A stretch of 64,000 bases of DNA, taken from the NCBI GenBank assembly GCA_916610825.1, contig OU744446.1, positions 4,845,001-4,909,000 of the forward strand, in the 5' to 3' direction. How positions within the stretch are numbered: the first letter of the stretch is position 1; each line of letters begins with the position of its first letter. Below are positions 9,034-19,983 of this stretch, one piece after another. Under the pieces are notes generated by a model. The model was not told the origin of the DNA. It saw only the letters and a program-made list of their open reading frames with translations, and did no database searches. The stretch is from Haliclystus octoradiatus (lineage: Eukaryota; Cnidaria; Staurozoa; Stauromedusae; Haliclystidae). The position numbers were made by a program, and so were the translations under genes.

Positions 9034-10434
9034 TTATGACATAGCAACTTCCATTGGTAAAACTGTTTGGAATGCATTATTGAAGCCTTTGGTGCCATCA
9101 GGTCCACGTGGTTGTCTTATCACTCCTATCGAATACCCATTAGCTGAAGCATTATCAGCTGCCAAAATTAATTTTCTTGCAAGCCACGGGCTTTGTGGCT
9201 TACCGTCTATCCGTTTCCTTCGAGTTTCTGGAGAACTACATGGACTTACAGCTTTGGCAAGAGGTGAAACTTTACTTCCATTAAATCCGTTTGGTTGATT
9301 TCCGTTTACTTTCCTTCTATTGTTCCACGGACTTCCACGAGGACTCGATGCAGGACTGCTGTCTGGTGTGATAATTTTACGATTATATCTTGGTAGTTGT
9401 GGACTTGAAACAGGAGAATTTCTTGGACTATCAAGACGACCATTGCGCTGTGTAAACATTGGCTGTTCACCATCACTTGAGCTATAATAACTACCAGAAC
9501 CTTCGTCACCAGAAGCGGTAAGTTGAGTGATTCTATCCTTTCGTCCGTTGGGCGACTTATTTCGTTTATTTTTTTCCCGTTTTTTAGTTGCTTGTTCTTC
9601 GTCAGTTAAATCTCCATCAATTTTGCTCCTTCTAGCCTTCAATTTTGAACCAACTTCAAGTAATGTTACAACCATTCCATGATATTTTTTATGATTCGTA
9701 AAATCTAAATTAACAGCATCGACAGCACTTTGTGGGGATTCGAATTCAATAACAGCGACATTTTCATTATGTAACTCTTCGTGGCGAGCAAAATGAGCTT
9801 GTAAATCGTTTGGGAATTTCTTTCCTGCTCTTATAATTCTCATTGAAACAATTTCTTCGCTTGAATTTGTTAGGCCTTCAGCTATAAAATCCATCGTTGG
9901 GTTTTCAGAAGGTATATTTGATACAACAATAGTTTTCACAGGCGGCTTTTCACATAAATCATCAGGTAAAGGAATAATTCGACGTATTTTAGTTCCTTCC
10001 TCGTTGATGAGAAGTTGTTTTGCGTCTCTTAAAGCTTCAGTTATCAGAAAATGATCTTTGCTAATAGTCTTGAGCTTTTTAAACGACGATAAAAGCTTTA
10101 AATTGACAAAACCTTCTTTATTTCGACGTACATGTTTCAAAAGAAATCCATCTTTTCTCAGATTTTCGTCACTCAGATAAAATTCAGCTTGTACGATAAT
10201 CTTCTCTTTTAGCTCCTCAGTGAGTATAACTTTAACTTGTTTATTATCTACTCCGTTTTCATCTTGCTTCGGTTTCGATTTATTTTCATTTTCTTCGTCT
10301 GATTCCGTGCAATAAGGCGTACTTTCTGAACTTGTTCTAACGTGAATTGCTTCTACGGCAGCTTTCAACTCATTCTCAATAATTATCTGTGGCGATTCCT
10401 GTGTCTTTACCTCACAGCCTGATAACCCATCCAT
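9034..10434 (-). CDS. LARP6: La-related protein 6
   Basis: The protein is 466 aa, encoded without introns. The first ATG of the open frame is at 10434 (gtaATGG context); the frame stays open upstream but without another ATG. Domains in order: acidic low-complexity N-terminus (1-70); La motif at about 73-155 with AEFYLSDENL and DGFLLKHVRRNKEGFVNLKL; RRM-like domain at about 166-262 (KTIVVSNIPSENPT, NENVAVIEFESPQSAVDA); basic KKREKNKRNK stretch; Ser/Pro-rich linker with repeated SP motifs; and a C-terminal SUZ-C/LSA block RQPRGPDGTKGF at about 441-452. La motif, RRM and this C-terminal block together are the signature of LARP6, which binds stem-loops in target mRNAs (collagen mRNAs in vertebrates) and controls their translation. 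Targets in this animal are unknown. The many SP sites suggest regulation by proline-directed kinases, which is inference. Confidence 0.93.
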   Translation of the reverse strand: MDGLSGCEVKTQESPQIIIENELKAAVEAIHVRTSSESTPYCTESDEENENKSKPKQDENGVDNKQVKVILTEELKEKIIVQAEFYLSDENLRKDGFLLKHVRRNKEGFVNLKLLSSFKKLKTISKDHFLITEALRDAKQLLINEEGTKIRRIIPLPDDLCEKPPVKTIVVSNIPSENPTMDFIAEGLTNSSEEIVSMRIIRAGKKFPNDLQAHFARHEELHNENVAVIEFESPQSAVDAVNLDFTNHKKYHGMVVTLLEVGSKLKARRSKIDGDLTDEEQATKKREKNKRNKSPNGRKDRITQLTASGDEGSGSYYSSSDGEQPMFTQRNGRLDSPRNSPVSSPQLPRYNRKIITPDSSPASSPRGSPWNNRRKVNGNQPNGFNGSKVSPLAKAVSPCSSPETRRKRIDGKPQSPWLARKLILAADNASANGYSIGVIRQPRGPDGTKGFNNAFQTVLPMEVAMS

Positions 10435-10801
10435 TACAGCTACCAATAAGTATATAAGGTCTGAACTTGGATACAATCTGCAAGCTGCTTCCAGCGCCGT
10501 TCTTGTCCGAAATGAACGAAATGAATATCACCACTAATATTTATTGACTACATAACACAAGAAACCATAATGAAACAAAACCTGTCCATATCTCGTATGA
10601 CGTCATCACTACGTCATTGTCAAATAAACCAATCATCAACGCAAAAAGAATCAATGACAATGGAATCCAGACATCACATGACCATCACAACAGTTATGCA
10701 TGATTGCACGTGACACTGGAATAGATACGTTGGCGTCATTGTCGTCATCACAAATATGGCTTTTCCCCCACGTGGAGATTGTAGTACTGAGCAATTGCTA
10801 A
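10435..10801. promoter_or_regulatory. LARP6 5' flank with CRE and E-box
   Basis: The presumed promoter region of LARP6. It contains a perfect palindromic cAMP-response element TGACGTCA at 10598-10605, a second half site ACGTCA a few bases away, a CCAAT word (ACCAATCATC) near 10628, and a CACGTG E-box at 10707-10712. No TATA box was noted at a convincing place. Motif presence is seen; function is inferred. Confidence 0.4.
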
Positions 10802-11610
10802 GGCAGTCTACAAACGTCGTGCTTTTCATGCGCCGTGCTAATCTTCTGGCGAGACCTGGCAAAAGCGCGACGTATAAATCAGTAAAGCACGACGCAATTT
10901 GTCTAGCTCGGCAAAAGCTCGAAGCACGACGATGGTTGCCGCTCGGAGCGGCGTCAGCACGACAGTTGTTTTATAAGGCGTGCTTTTTTGGATGCCGAGC
11001 TTTTATTCGTCTGTTTTCAGACGAATGTTCGGTCAAATTCATGCGAATTGGGGATAAAATAGTAGTTTTTATGATGTTTTTTTATCATTTCATTCACTTC
11101 TCGATGATATTGGTGAACATAAAGTCCAATTATAAACTACTTCATTATGCTCAACTGTTTGGTATTCTGCTGTCTAGTAAAATAGTGAATTATGTTATTA
11201 CTTATGTTATTACTATGTAGGTTGAAAACATTTCAGGATGCCCTTCATTTCAGTTGCATGTTAACTGGTAACATAGCTTGATAGAACAAATATTTCTTTA
11301 TGAGATTTAATTGTTTTTTTAAATTAAAACATTTATATTCGAAGGAAATTTAACTAATAAATATTAGATCTCTTAAACCGAAATCTTATATCTCAGACAG
11401 TGTGACATCATTTTCAGGTACTGCTAAATTTAGCTAAAGATAGTTTTACTTTCAATAATTGCGCAATACGCCTTTCAATTTTGATGACGTCAATAGCCAA
11501 AGCACGGCAATTTCACGCCGTCTGAAATGAATTGAAACCAGAATTCCAATTCTGCCGTGCCAGACAAAGCAAAGCACGGCGCATGTAAAGCGCGACGTTT
11601 GAAGACTGCC
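10802..11610. mobile_element. 809-bp TIR transposon, PIF/Harbinger-like target site
   Basis: The two ends form inverted repeats of 39 bp with only three mismatches (left 10802-10840, right 11572-11610). Both begin GGCAGTCT, continue with CAAACGTCG and end with CATGCGCCGTGCT. TAA lies immediately outside each end (10799-10801 and 11611-11613), a 3-bp target duplication as in PIF/Harbinger elements. The interior repeats the GC-rich word GCACGAC and contains a 9-bp-stem hairpin (11007-11028). The 154-codon frame crossing the left half is not conserved and is out of proportion to any transposase, so the element is non-autonomous. It lies just upstream of the LARP6 promoter. Superfamily is inferred from the target site only. 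Confidence 0.8.
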
Positions 11611-13104
11611 TAACATTTCCTTGTTTTTGGCAAATTTTTTATCTTTAATAATCTCATAACAATCAACCCACAAAACCACAATCTTTCCTACGTGATTCAA
11701 AATAATTCAAATATTTTGTTATTCCTTGTTGTGTGAAAAAATCCATTCAAATTTTTACTTCTGGTTTCGGATATATATTTCTATTTACATTTGCATTTTA
11801 CATAAAATTTTGACTGTAAAATTTTTTTTTCTTTGAATTCATTTGTAGTGTACCGCTTGCAGTCGTATCATTTTGATTGCGAAATGGATTTGTCTGGTTA
11901 TCTTTTCATTTCAACGACATCAAGCACGTACATGCAATTATTGTAATTATGAAACAACTGAACGGCGTTCTTTTCACTGATATTCAACGCAGACAGATTT
12001 ATCAGACAAAACATTACCGGGAATTCAAAAGAGGGTTGTTTGCAATTGTTACATGTTCAATAATTCAATCACCCATATATATTGCGTGCACTGCTTAATA
12101 TCTGTGAATTACATCCATTCTATATTAGCCAGTGGCTTTTTGCTTAGGTTCAGTGTGTTCACGAGTCGTTGTTTTTTTTCTTGACTTGGGCCTCAAATTG
12201 TTCCCTGTTCTTAACTCAAAATTTTGTTTCTTTATAATGCTTTAGTATCTATTAATAATCACTTGAAAAAAACTTATGATATGGATTTCTCGTTTGTTGT
12301 TAGTGAACTCGTGGATCTAAATTCCGATAACCCACTCACAAGAGTGATGTAATCCCTTATTGAACCATAAACGCACACAATAGTTGTAGTTTACCTGTAT
12401 CGTAAATTATGTATTACATTTCCATTTTTTATTGTTAATATTATCTGGTTTCTGGTAGTTTTCTTTGGAAGGGGCCAAGTATGACTCAGAATCTCAGATC
12501 GATAAGAAGAGGGAATTGATATATAACTTTATGATACCTCCAATAAATTTTTTGGCTCTTTTATTTTGTCAGGTGATTTCTAGAGGAAAAATCGTGCAAT
12601 TTTTAAGGTATTACAGTGCATTACTGAAAAGGAAGCCGAAGAGGAAAAAAAATCACTATTCCCCTCAGCGCCATACATTATCAGGTGTAACTAGCTCCAA
12701 CAAATACCACACCTTATTTTTGTCGGTAGAATTGAGCCAATAAACCGGTCAGAATCATGTAATTATTCGGCCACGATCCGTTCAAACATTACAGTAATGC
12801 AATACATACTATATTTTATTTTGCATGTTCTTTTTGAAAAATTTGTAGTACCCCATTTTGTTGTGGAGTATTATGCTGCTGTGGCGTATATAGATATTAG
12901 ACCAAACAAATGATTTACCAAATCAAAAGTCCGGGGATAGCCAGCAATATTGCTACGGAGAAAGTCAATTCAATAACGCACTGATGCCCAAAGCCCAAAT
13001 GTAATATAACGTCTAAAGTCGCAGTCTATGAGGCAGTTGGTTTCTTTTGAATTCGTGTAACCGATATTCTTAGCTTACGCCTTACAGCTCTGGTCCGACT
13101 AATA

Positions 13105-13330
13105 AATATAATGTACAGTGTAACCCTTTTAATTAAGAGCAACATACGTCATGCGCCCTTGCGAGTAAATATATTCAGGACAACGATTTTCATTACATTT
13201 ATCCGAACTTGCCGCATTATCTGAAATTGTTTCAATGTTTAAGAAGGGCTTGATTACATTATTACAAAATTTAGTATTTATCAGGGTTTCAAAACCAGGT
13301 TGCAGATATTTCAAATACATCTTCCAAATT
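13105..13330. mobile_element. MITE family H, degraded copy
   Basis: Begins with TACAGTGTAACCC (13114 onward) and contains CAACGATTTTCATTACA, CTGAAATTGTTT and AAAACCAGGTTGCA in the same order as the copies at 7840 and 25801. The right terminus is lost. Confidence 0.5.
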
Positions 13331-13869
13331 ACATCCAATATCATTTATTTGAATATTTTCAATTTCATGTTTACTTGATAACTACGTTACTATGGTGATA
13401 TTATAAGACCAATAACTGCGAACTGGAATGGAATGGAGTGACCTAGCTGGTCGAAGGGCGTGTTCTTCTTTTAATCTGCTTTGAGAGGCCTTGAAAAGTA
13501 TTTACTTTAAGTTTTTTTTTATAACAATTTTAACGCAATTTTTGACTTATAACTTTTTTATTTTATTACCATGCTGTTTCATTTTAAATTTTTGCCTGGA
13601 GGAGGTTGTAATTTTTGACTATTTTCAACTATATTACACACTCTGCTGTATAGCATTGAGCACTATTACATTCAGTAAAGACAAATAATAAATATATTTT
13701 TATATTTATTCATTTATTTACATATAGGACATGTATATGTTTCATAAAATATAATAAAAGGAATAGACTAGACATTTTCATAATTGTTACTAATAGTTTT
13801 CATGCTTACGCAATTATCAGACAATAAACTAAATAATCTATGTATATGTAATTGTATATTATAATTAAT

Positions 13870-14095
13870 AAAGGCAAAAATCAGACATTCATATTTGCTA
13901 CTAATAATTTCACGCCTTTGTGTGATCACCAGGCAGTTTAGATTAAATTAGATGATTAGATAGTAGATATTAGATAGATTTAGATAGATTAAAATTACCG
14001 GATGATCTCCACAGGAGTGAAACTATTAGTAGCAAATATGAATGTCTGATTTTTGCGTTTATTTTTTATTAAACAGGTCTGCATTTATGGCATCG
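13870..14095. repeat. Inverted repeat, family F
   Basis: AATCAGACATTCATATTTGC (from about 13879) followed by TACTAATAATTTCACGCC pairs with a block at about 14007-14060 that reads GAGTGAAACTATTAGTAGC then AAATATGAATGTCTGATTTT. The arms are about 35-40 bases. Just right is GGCATCGAGCACTATT. Related words occur at 54740-54880 and 62970-63040, so this is a dispersed repeat, probably a small foldback element. Confidence 0.6.
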
Positions 14096-14490
14096 AGCAC
14101 TATTAAAAAAAGAAAAGATTACATAATAATAATAATGATAATGTCAAGAAAGACACATTCTTTGGTTGTAACTCCAAGTTTCACGTTATTAAACGATCAC
14201 TAGCATAAGTTCTTTTATATTATAATTGTATATTCTATACATTGAAAATTTCATTATACTTAATTAAATTAAAAGTAATTACAACTGTTTATGTACATTT
14301 TGAAAACCTAAAATAAGTAATTAAAGCTAATAAAATAAATTAATAAAAAAAGCCTATGCTAACTATATATACGATACTATAATACGATTTTATATATATA
14401 TATATATAGCTTTTGCATAGTATGAAATGGAATAAAAAAATACAGTTTGTGAAAATAAAAAGAAAACTATATGCATTTATTATATGTATA

Positions 14491-14838
14491 CCCGGGGGGT
14501 AACTCAAGAACTTCAGGGACGGGGGTTGCCAATTTGAATTTAAAAATACCCCCCAAAAATTTTTTTTAATCCTAAAGTGGAACCTCAAATATTTTTTTCA
14601 CACCAAAATATATACCCCAGAAAATAATCCACAAATGCGAAGAAAGCATTTTATGTTCTTTAAGCATTATTTTCAAATTGATACCTGCAAATAATTTTTT
14701 TTTGAAAACTAATACCCCAAATATTTTGAAAATCATGAAATGTATACCCTAAATATTTTACAAGACGATGAAAAGGTACCCTCGATAATTGGCACGTCCC
14801 CGTATACCAAACCATATGGAGTTACCCCCCCTCCCGGG
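14491..14838. mobile_element. MITE family C, 8-bp TSD
   Basis: A 348-bp element starting CCCGGGGGGTAACTC and ending GTTACCCCCCCTCCCGGG. It is flanked by an exact 8-bp duplication TATGTATA (14483-14490 and 14839-14846). The left arm carries TTCAGGGACGGGGG and the right arm GGCACGTCCCCGTATACC. There is no ORF. The 8-bp duplication fits the hAT superfamily, though other families also make 8 bp. Confidence 0.85.
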
Positions 14839-14965
14839 TATGTATATCTAATGTATACAGTGTGTAGTTTAATTTTTTGGAGATAGGGCATTGGTCACTG
14901 ATCTATATAAATGACATATTTTACATTATTTATTATAGGCTATTATTAATATTTTCATATTAGAA

Positions 14966-15281
14966 ATAAAGTCATAAAGACTAGATGTTGTTTCCGTTAC
15001 TCAGAGTTTCGCGCGATAACGCTCATCCCCATCAGACGGTTTTTATTCTGAGTAACGGAGACAACGTCTAGTCTTTGACTTCATTTCTATACTGCTCTGC
15101 ATATCCGCATCGAGCACTCTATTGATGTTTTGCCCCCGGTTTTGCCACCAATAGACGGTTTTTATTCTGAGTAACGGAGACAACGTCTAGTCTTTGACTT
15201 CATTTCTATACTGCTCTGCATATCCGCATCGAGCACTCTATTGATGTTTTGCCCCCGGTTTTGCCACCAATAAAGTCATAT
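14966..15281. repeat. 119-bp perfect tandem duplication in an inverted repeat
   Basis: 15034-15152 and 15153-15271 are identical 119-bp units. Each begins AGACGGTTTTTATTCTG and ends GGTTTTGCCACCAAT. The segment CTGAGTAACGGAGACAACG inside each unit also pairs with an inverted copy at about 14980-15005. AATAAAGTCATA occurs at both outer borders. Perfect identity suggests a recent duplication or assembly of a repeat; no coding sense. Confidence 0.8.
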
Positions 15282-16377
15282 TTCATATTATATGTTTTCT
15301 ATTTATATTTCAGTGATTAGGGTAAATAACCTTTTATGAGCTTCCCAATTCACCATGGCATTAAATAAATGTTATGATGTCGTGATGATTATACAATACA
15401 GGTACATATTAATACATATGCAGGTTAGCTTTAATTATTTGCAAGAGAAGATATAATAATAATAATATAATAATATTAATAGTGGGAAGTTGTTCCACAC
15501 CAGTTCTTGGTATAGTACTCAATGAAATTAATCAGAGCATTTATATAGAAATGAGAGTCAAAATTAATTATGAAGATAAAACTTATTATTAATTATTTAA
15601 TTATGAAGAAGATGTACCCTTCTTTTTTTTCTTTGAAGATGGGTATTATTTAACCAAAGTATAACAATTGCAGTGTTCCATATTTTTGTAAATAGCCGGG
15701 TAAAAATGATGATCAAGAAAATAGACAAAGAAGATAGGCGATTTTACGAATAGGTATAATCGTCAGGAGTTCTTGATGTATTGTTTGGTAAATTCAGTAA
15801 CGTTTTGTGAACGGACTGACGGAAAATTTGACAAAATTGAGCATTGTATTTGCATCCATTTGATCCATGCAATCATGATACAATGCTGCACAAATAAGGC
15901 GGATTGGGCGTTGTCATCTTTATCTACTTTTAAATTTACGCTATTTCCATTTTATGTAAGGCGGGGATTCACGATGCCATTTTTGATGCAATTGACTTGA
16001 AACACATATCAATGGATTCGTTATTAACCAGAGGCGTACATGGCTGGCTTCATTTCTTAAATAAATACATCGAAGTTGATAAAAACCAATGAAAACTGTT
16101 TCCATTTTCAACAACAATGCTTTCTCAGACTGAAGCGCTAACTAAGCAGTTTCGCACTTGAATGACTTTCTATTGTCTCCGAGCAACAGTGCAGATCGAT
16201 CTTTTGTTTCCTGTATGGTCATGCGTCAGAATGGAAATTATATAATCAATGTTTTTTGAAAATTATTTATAACTGTTCGGATAGGAACGATATCACATTT
16301 GTAAACAAACCCATGCTGGGGAAATTCTTATTTATTCAACATAGTCTCACATGTCTACTGATAATGATAGTCGGCAA
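15282..16377. other. Intergenic, no gene seen
   Basis: AT-rich DNA. It contains the sequence ACCAGTTCTTGGTATAGT (about 15500), which recurs at about 55875 after a similar AT microsatellite; the two are dispersed copies of one unclassified repeat. No exon recognised. Confidence 0.45.
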
Positions 16378-16695
16378 TTTTACTGCAATGAAAAGACATT
16401 AATATAGAAAACAATATACATACGAACTTCCTCTTTATCATCGACAACAAATTATTATTATTTATTATTATATATGAGCGATCGCATATATAGATTTAAC
16501 GAGGATTCAAATGCGATGAAACTCGATTGAACAGTTTGATGGGAATGTAAACAATAATAAATAGTTTTTTCTTTCTGGAAAGTGGATTGAATCAATTATT
16601 GAATATTATTTTATTAATATTATTTTACTGCAATGAAAAGACATTAATATAGAAAACAATATACATACAAACTTCCTCTTCATCATCGACAACAA

Positions 16696-16737
<42 letters not shown>

Positions 16738-16900
16738 GAGCGATCGCATATATATATTTAACGAGTATTTAACGAGGATTCAAATGCGATGAAACTCGAT
16801 TTAACAGTTTGATGGGATCAGTGTATTTAACTAAAAAATGTAAACAATAATAAATAGTTTTTTCTTTCGGGAAAGTGGATTGAATCAATTATTGAATAAT
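16378..16900. repeat. 245-bp tandem duplication with TTA expansion
   Basis: The unit starting TTTTACTGCAATGAAAAGAC at 16378 recurs at 16623. Both copies run through ATATATGAGCGATCGCATA and GCGATGAAACTCGATT to a TTTTTTCTTTC block. The second copy differs by a longer (TTA)n run (about 16697-16731), a duplicated TATTTAACGAG and a short insertion. Confidence 0.8.
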
Positions 16901-17984
16901 CAAATCGATGGATTTATAAATGTTGTCATGATGTGAGTGTTGTTACAATGTTTAGTGATGAAGCTAAATAAAATGCAGACAAACCCGGGAGTTGTAATAA
17001 TGGCCCTATTTATCTACTTTTAAATAAAACCAGTAATCATGCTATTAAAGATAGGACTGTTTCATGCGTATGAAGCTGAATTAGGGTCAAACTCGATTCA
17101 CATGGCGATGACATATTTCACATGGTGATGATGTGTTTTCACATGACGATGATTTATCCTGAATCAGTGTAGTGTTCAAGCAAAATCACCCCCTTCGTAC
17201 TGTGACAACGAAATGGCACTATTTGGAACGTTGTTTAGTGTTTTAAAAGTAGATAAAATTGGAAAAGTATTTAGCTAGCATGATTATCGACACCACTTTG
17301 CCTATATGACTTGGAATATGTAGAAAATACTGTTCATGGCTGAAAATAATTGATGAAATAAGATGTAAAGAAGTAATAAATAGTTTTCCCATTCTATAAA
17401 CTTATTCAAGAGTCACTTGAATCAAATGTTGAATAAACACGTTATGAGTAGTGAACAATTATTGGTATTTCTCCGGGCTATGCCGATGTTGTATAGGTGA
17501 AACACAATTTAATTTAATAGCCATAGCCCCCGACAAATTGTTACCTTGCAACTTGAACTTTATGACATTCAGTATGATACTCGGGTTTGTGATGTTTCTT
17601 GGGTTTTTTTGGGGGGCTATGGCTACTACTTCCACGTGCTTTGGGATAAACTAGATAGTACCAAATTTTGTAAATTTTCTCAATTAAATTGCGGCTTCGA
17701 TCGGCTTTTCTACATAGATTTGTTCATGCATTTATTTTGAGCCAGTTAAACCAGATGATTCACAACACAATATAAGCATGCATTTGCATGCAACTCGAAG
17801 TCTAGTTATTAAAATATGTGCTAGTGAAATAGTCGTTGATCGTATTGAGGTTTTCTTGGTCATCAGTACAAATAGACACATTTTTAGTTTAAATCATGTA
17901 TATGTTCATGTATTATAGAATAACGCATAATTATGTTGATTTATCTCTTTCCTCTCTTAATTATAAATATTCAATGTGTGGTCA
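16901..17984. other. Intergenic, no gene seen
   Basis: A CACATGGCGATGA-like motif is repeated three times at 17098-17150. Short frames at 17451-17740 show no conserved features. No exon recognised. Confidence 0.45.
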
Positions 17985-18335
17985 TTAAAACAACGACTTT
18001 ATTCGATGCAAACGTGCCGATTAAGCAGCACAATTAATTTATTTAATCAGAGAACGATACCTTGGTGGAATAATTTACCTGAGTCTGTGGTGAGCTCAAA
18101 ATCGCTTCAAAGTTTTAAAAATCCCTCGTGGAGATGGACTTATCGGAGGCGAGCATTGTAAAATGTTTTGTTAACTATTATATAATCACCAACTTTCCTT
18201 TGATATCATTTTTTTTATGTTAATCTTACTTTTTTTATTGGGTAAGGCTGTATGTAAGTGGAATTATTTCTGAATGTAATCCACTGTATTTGCCTGTTAT
18301 ATTTTATATGACGAATAAATCAAATCAAATCAAAA
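17985..18335 (+). mobile_element. LINE 3' end, truncated
   Basis: Residual coding sequence (about 17976-18161) shows FNQRTIPWWNNLPESVV followed by SLQSFK. This is the usual carboxyl end of reverse transcriptases of jockey/CR1-type non-LTR retrotransposons. A 3' UTR follows, ending in an AATAAATCAAATCAAATCAAA pentamer array (about 18313-18335), as expected for LINEs that end in a short tandem repeat. The 5' truncation is typical of incomplete target-primed reverse transcription. No active domains remain. Confidence 0.7.
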
Positions 18336-19983
18336 TCAGATTTGATTTGGTGAAGGAATCGATGGTTTGGAATGCATATACTGTATTACTTTGTTCGGCA
18401 AGCTGAAAACTCGATAAATCCGTGATTTCAGGGTTTAGTAGATTTGCATTACAATCAAAGTCACTGATTCACTTGTTAGCTTTATCAAATTTTAATTATA
18501 ATTCATAATTAATTTTAAAAGAAGTTATTGATATCATATAGCATTAAGGTATGTCATGGACTGCGTCGGCTAGAGTTTATTTACATCAAATTATAGGCTT
18601 CACTATACTCTCTCTCTCTATTTATAAATACAATTTAAAATCATACATCCAAATATTATTGTATTATATCGCTATTGTACTACATAACAACACTCAAGAT
18701 CTTTACTTTAAGATTGAAATAAATGACAAGTAATATTCATGCCAGCATGTGGACATAGTGTATGTCCCATTACGAGATCATCAAGGTAAACCAATTTCAG
18801 ATCGAGGCTATATGGTAGCATTATTGTAGCGACAGATAGTTTTCAAAACTATCAACTTTTATTTAAAATGTTTTCTGATAAAGATATATGTTGTTCATAT
18901 GTTACTGAACAAATATATAAAGGTTTTGAACATGGTTGTGGTAGCCAATGTACAATATTATTTCGTTAGATGATGCGAATTAAGTCTGTGGTATGATAGG
19001 CATTAGGAGTATTTTGTAAATTAAATATTGCTCTTTATGTAATTTTCAAACGACTTTTCCCATGAGACATCTTCTCTTTGAAATCATCTAGAGCAGCATA
19101 GGCCTAAACCAATAAATAAAAAAACTATCACAGCTTGAATTGTTATAATACCACATCCAAGGGATAATTTCAGACTACAGTGATAATATATAACCGCATT
19201 TGCATGGGGAGGAATAAATCCTTCGTTTTGATTAAATGATATGATATGATATATTTTGTCAAATTGACAGGCAAAGAAAGGACACGTTACATTATGTAAT
19301 AAATGTCTGACTCCGAGTCCAGCTCCGGAAGTGTGAAAAAATAGACTCCCACTCTGACTCCGGCTCCAAAATATTTCATACAGACTCCTGTAAATAGTCC
19401 GAAAACGGATTAATTCTTGAACCCAACATCAAGCAAACATCGAAAAGTACAAAACAAATTATCATCAACTGAAATAATTGTAGCATTTCCAACTTTTTGG
19501 TAGAAATATCCAGACAATTTTCAACTTTGCAATGTTCATTAAGAATTTATCAGGAGTGGATACTAGACTCAGGTCCAACTTCTGCACCTGCCTGGAAAAA
19601 ATTCACTTTAGTTCGGCTCCTGCTGAAATGCTGATACTCCTTCCGGAGTCGGAGTTTGACTCCGGCTCCAGTACACCTCTGACCCGTACCACTCTTCTAA
19701 ATCTAGAGCAGTGCCTCTTTACGATGTGACCGATGATGTTGATGTATTTCACGGCAGGTAGGATTCGATTGTCAATGCGCAACAATGAGCTATTTCATCA
19801 TCATCGCCATCATAAATTATTCAGGAACCTGATAAGCTACAAGCTTTTTTCACAGAACTGATTACAGTCGATTAATCTAAGTATTAAAAAAGTCATGACT
19901 GATTATAAGAAATTTACTATACGCATTATATGTAGTCCAATGGATTTATAGAATAAATTTTTCAAGTATTGAATTATTAATGA
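18336..19983. other. Intergenic, GACTCCGGCTCC-rich blocks
   Basis: No exon recognised. Two patches of imperfect GACTCC/GGCTCC repeats occur at about 19307-19390 and 19560-19675 in matching orientation, and look like a decayed minisatellite or paired element ends. The rest is AT-rich and featureless. Confidence 0.45.

Larger units (their letters stand above)
11611..14490. other. Intergenic, AT-rich, repeats
   Basis: No exon was recognised. A degraded family H element (13105-13330) and the family F inverted repeat (13870-14095) lie in it. The short frames at 11877-12098 and 12465-12743 show no conserved features. Confidence 0.5.

Noticed and set aside
10756-11220. A 154-codon plus-strand ORF as a gene
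   Set aside because: It starts outside and runs into the TIR element at 10802-11610, has no conserved motif, and its composition follows the repeated GCACGAC words.
19307-19675. Gene-like GC-richer patches
   Set aside because: They are imperfect GACTCCGGCTCC repeats without an open frame of interest.
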